Assembly (NCBI GenBank): GCA_002929055.1
Contig: PERY01000009.1
Coordinates: 1 to 64,000, forward strand
Origin: Methylocystis sp.
GTDB lineage: Bacteria; Pseudomonadota; Alphaproteobacteria; Rhizobiales; Beijerinckiaceae
Direction of reading: 5' to 3'
Length of the DNA: 64,000 bases
This document shows, piece after piece, positions 62,610 through 64,000 of this stretch. Below the pieces are notes generated by a model. That model worked only from the letters and a program-made list of their open reading frames with translations, was not told where the DNA came from and searched no databases. The position numbers and the translations under genes were made by a program. Numbering within the stretch: the first letter of the stretch is position 1; each line of letters starts with the position of its first letter.

Positions 62610-64000
62610 GTGAGCGAGGCGTCACGCACGGCGGAACGCGGCGGGCGCGGGGACGCCATCAGCGTCCGGCTCGCCCCGCGCGGCCGCAAGCTGGCCAGCC
62701 TCTTCGCCGCGGCCTACACGCAGGAAGTCGAACTGCGCCGGCCCTTCCTGTGGCTCGCGGTCGCCGCCGGCGCGGGCGTCATCCTCTATTTCTGCGCCGA
62801 ACGCGAACCCCCGCTCGCGCTCTGTATCGGCGCGCTCGCCGCCGCGGCGCTCCTTGCCTTCCTCGTCCGCGGCCATTCGCGCGCGCATGCGCTCTTTCTC
62901 GCGGCCGCCTTCGTCGCGGCGGGCTTCGCCTCCGCCGCATGGCGCAGCGCGCGCGTCGCCGCGCCGGTGGTCCCGCGCGTGGGCGTGGGCGAACTCACCG
63001 GCTTTGTGGAAGAGATCGACCTGCGGCCGGCGGGCGCGCGCTTCATCCTGCGCGTCGCCAGCGCGCAAGGCTTTCCGGGCGACGTCTTTCCCGCGCGGGT
63101 GCGGCTGACGACGCGCGGCGAGCCCGCTTTCGCGGCGGGCGATTTCATTGCGCTGAAGGCGCGGCTCATGCCGCCCGCGCGCGCGGCGCTGCCCGGCGGC
63201 TACGACTTTGCGCGCGACGCCTATTTCGCGCGGCTGGGCGGCGTCGGCAATGCGCTCGGCCGCATCGAGACCATGCCGCCGCCCGACCCCGCGCCTTTGT
63301 CGCTGCGCTTCTTCGCGCAGGTCGACCGCATGCGCAACGCCCTCGCCCTGCGCGTCTACAGAACGATCGAAGGCGACGCCGGCGCCATCGCCGCGGCGAT
63401 GGTGACGGGCAAGCGGGACTTCCTCTCGGAAGGCGCAAAGGATCTCATCCGCCGCGCCGGCATCTTCCACATCGTCACCATATCCGGCATGCAGATGACG
63501 CTCGTGGCCGGCATTTTCTTCGTCGGCCTGCGGCGCATGCTCGCCATGTCGCAGACGCTTGCGCTCAACTACCCCATCAAGAAATGGGCGGCCGCGCTCG
63601 CCATGCTCGGCGCCCTCCTCTACGACATCGGCACGGGTTCGCGCGTCGGCACGGAGCGCGCGCTGGTGATGACGCTCATCATGCTCGCGGCCGTGCTGTT
63701 CGACCGGCCATCCCTCTCCATGCGCAATCTCGCGCTCGCCGTTTTCTTCGTCGTCGCCTTCGAGCCGGAGGCGATTTTGGGCGCGAGCTTTCAGCTCTCC
63801 TTCGCGGCGGTCGCGGCGCTCATCGCGATCTACGAATGGCGCGGCGACTATCTCGCGCGGCGCGAGACGCGCGTTACGGACTTGCGTCCGGGCGGCGCGG
63901 TGTCGCAATGGCGGGAGGCGTTCGCCGAGCGGCTGCTGCACGGCCCCGGGGCCGCGATCGCGGCAACCTTCTGTGCGACATCGGCCACCGCCTCCTTCAT
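62610..64000 (+). CDS. comEC: ComEC/Rec2 family competence protein (5' part)
   Basis: The gene runs off the right edge; about 463 residues are visible. GTG 62610 (preceded by GGAG 8-9 bp upstream) starts VSEASRTAERGGRGDA and so on. After a basic N terminus come membrane helices (FLWLAVAAGAGVILYF and others), the DUF4131-type OB-like domain (VGELTGFVEEIDLRPAGARF, then FPARVRLTT) and the competence domain starting GDAGAIAAAMVTGKRDFLSE, RRAGIFHIVTISGMQMTLVAG and IGTGSRVGTERALVMTL. The metallo-beta-lactamase domain, if present, lies outside. ComEC forms the DNA-uptake channel in competent bacteria; in many alphaproteobacteria its role is untested. Confidence 0.93.
   Translation, partial: MSEASRTAERGGRGDAISVRLAPRGRKLASLFAAAYTQEVELRRPFLWLAVAAGAGVILYFCAEREPPLALCIGALAAAALLAFLVRGHSRAHALFLAAAFVAAGFASAAWRSARVAAPVVPRVGVGELTGFVEEIDLRPAGARFILRVASAQGFPGDVFPARVRLTTRGEPAFAAGDFIALKARLMPPARAALPGGYDFARDAYFARLGGVGNALGRIETMPPPDPAPLSLRFFAQVDRMRNALALRVYRTIEGDAGAIAAAMVTGKRDFLSEGAKDLIRRAGIFHIVTISGMQMTLVAGIFFVGLRRMLAMSQTLALNYPIKKWAAALAMLGALLYDIGTGSRVGTERALVMTLIMLAAVLFDRPSLSMRNLALAVFFVVAFEPEAILGASFQLSFAAVAALIAIYEWRGDYLARRETRVTDLRPGGAVSQWREAFAERLLHGPGAAIAATFCATSATASF

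Overview
The window is a GC-rich, densely coded chromosomal segment of an alphaproteobacterium, most likely order Hyphomicrobiales (Rhizobiales). The evidence is the gene set: RegB/RegA (ActS/ActR), MmcB, a DivJ-type kinase, bactofilin, and DUF2336, DUF1491, DUF3124 and DUF5330-like proteins. Two families of intergenic palindromes of the sort common in Rhizobiales are also present. A methylotroph/methanotroph family (Methylocystaceae or Beijerinckiaceae) is possible, but no diagnostic gene (pmo, mxa) is present. I see no IS element, prophage, integrase, CRISPR array or biosynthetic cluster. The content is almost entirely core genome.

Layout. 1-4.2 kb: yajC(partial)-secD-secF, followed tightly by two genes whose mitochondrial relatives (NDUFAF3 and NDUFAF6 families) assemble complex I. 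4.2-6.2 kb: redox two-component pair regB/regA. 6.2-7.9 kb: mmcB divergent from an orphan polyamine-type binding protein. 8-22.3 kb: a dispersed replication cluster of dnaA, rpsT, the operon coaBC-dut-rrf2-ech, recF, a Zn alcohol dehydrogenase, recQ, a GST and gyrB. dnaN is missing, and the 0.9 kb dnaA-rpsT gap has no consensus DnaA boxes. 22.3-26.4 kb: small secreted and ferredoxin-like proteins, DUF2269 and SDR-DoxX, hemW, and a glycine-rich protein. 26.4-29.7 kb: bacterial NHEJ genes ligD and ku. 29.9-38.7 kb: bactofilin, xerD, a 47-aa membrane protein, an L,D-transpeptidase, yciB, ftsY, fabH, rimO and an M50-like protease. A candidate plus-strand sRNA lies between ftsY and fabH.

38.9-43.4 kb: nadD and proA, separated by a secreted linear-amide hydrolase and a Cys-rich secreted protein, then tRNA-Glu(CTC). 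43.7-48.5 kb: a degenerate L,D-transpeptidase-like Tat lipoprotein, an ICMT-like methyltransferase, a CAX Ca2+/H+ antiporter, a YihY protein and a GST. 48.6-54.7 kb: intracellular PHB depolymerase, a small lipoprotein, a cNMP-binding protein tail-to-tail with a metallophosphoesterase, redoxin-MOSC-methyltransferase, and an EamA transporter. 54.8-64 kb: lepA, a coiled-coil protein, a DivJ-type kinase with a peptidoglycan-binding protein, DUF1491, DUF2336 and a 5'-complete, 3'-truncated comEC.

I found no wholly new multi-gene system. The best candidates for a second look are the putative sRNA at about 34.7-34.8 kb, the catalytically degenerate L,D-transpeptidase paralogue, the matched TTAG-N7-TTAA (CtrA-like) sites in front of the DivJ-type kinase and bactofilin genes, the complex-I-assembly-like pair behind secDF, and the palindromic repeat families.
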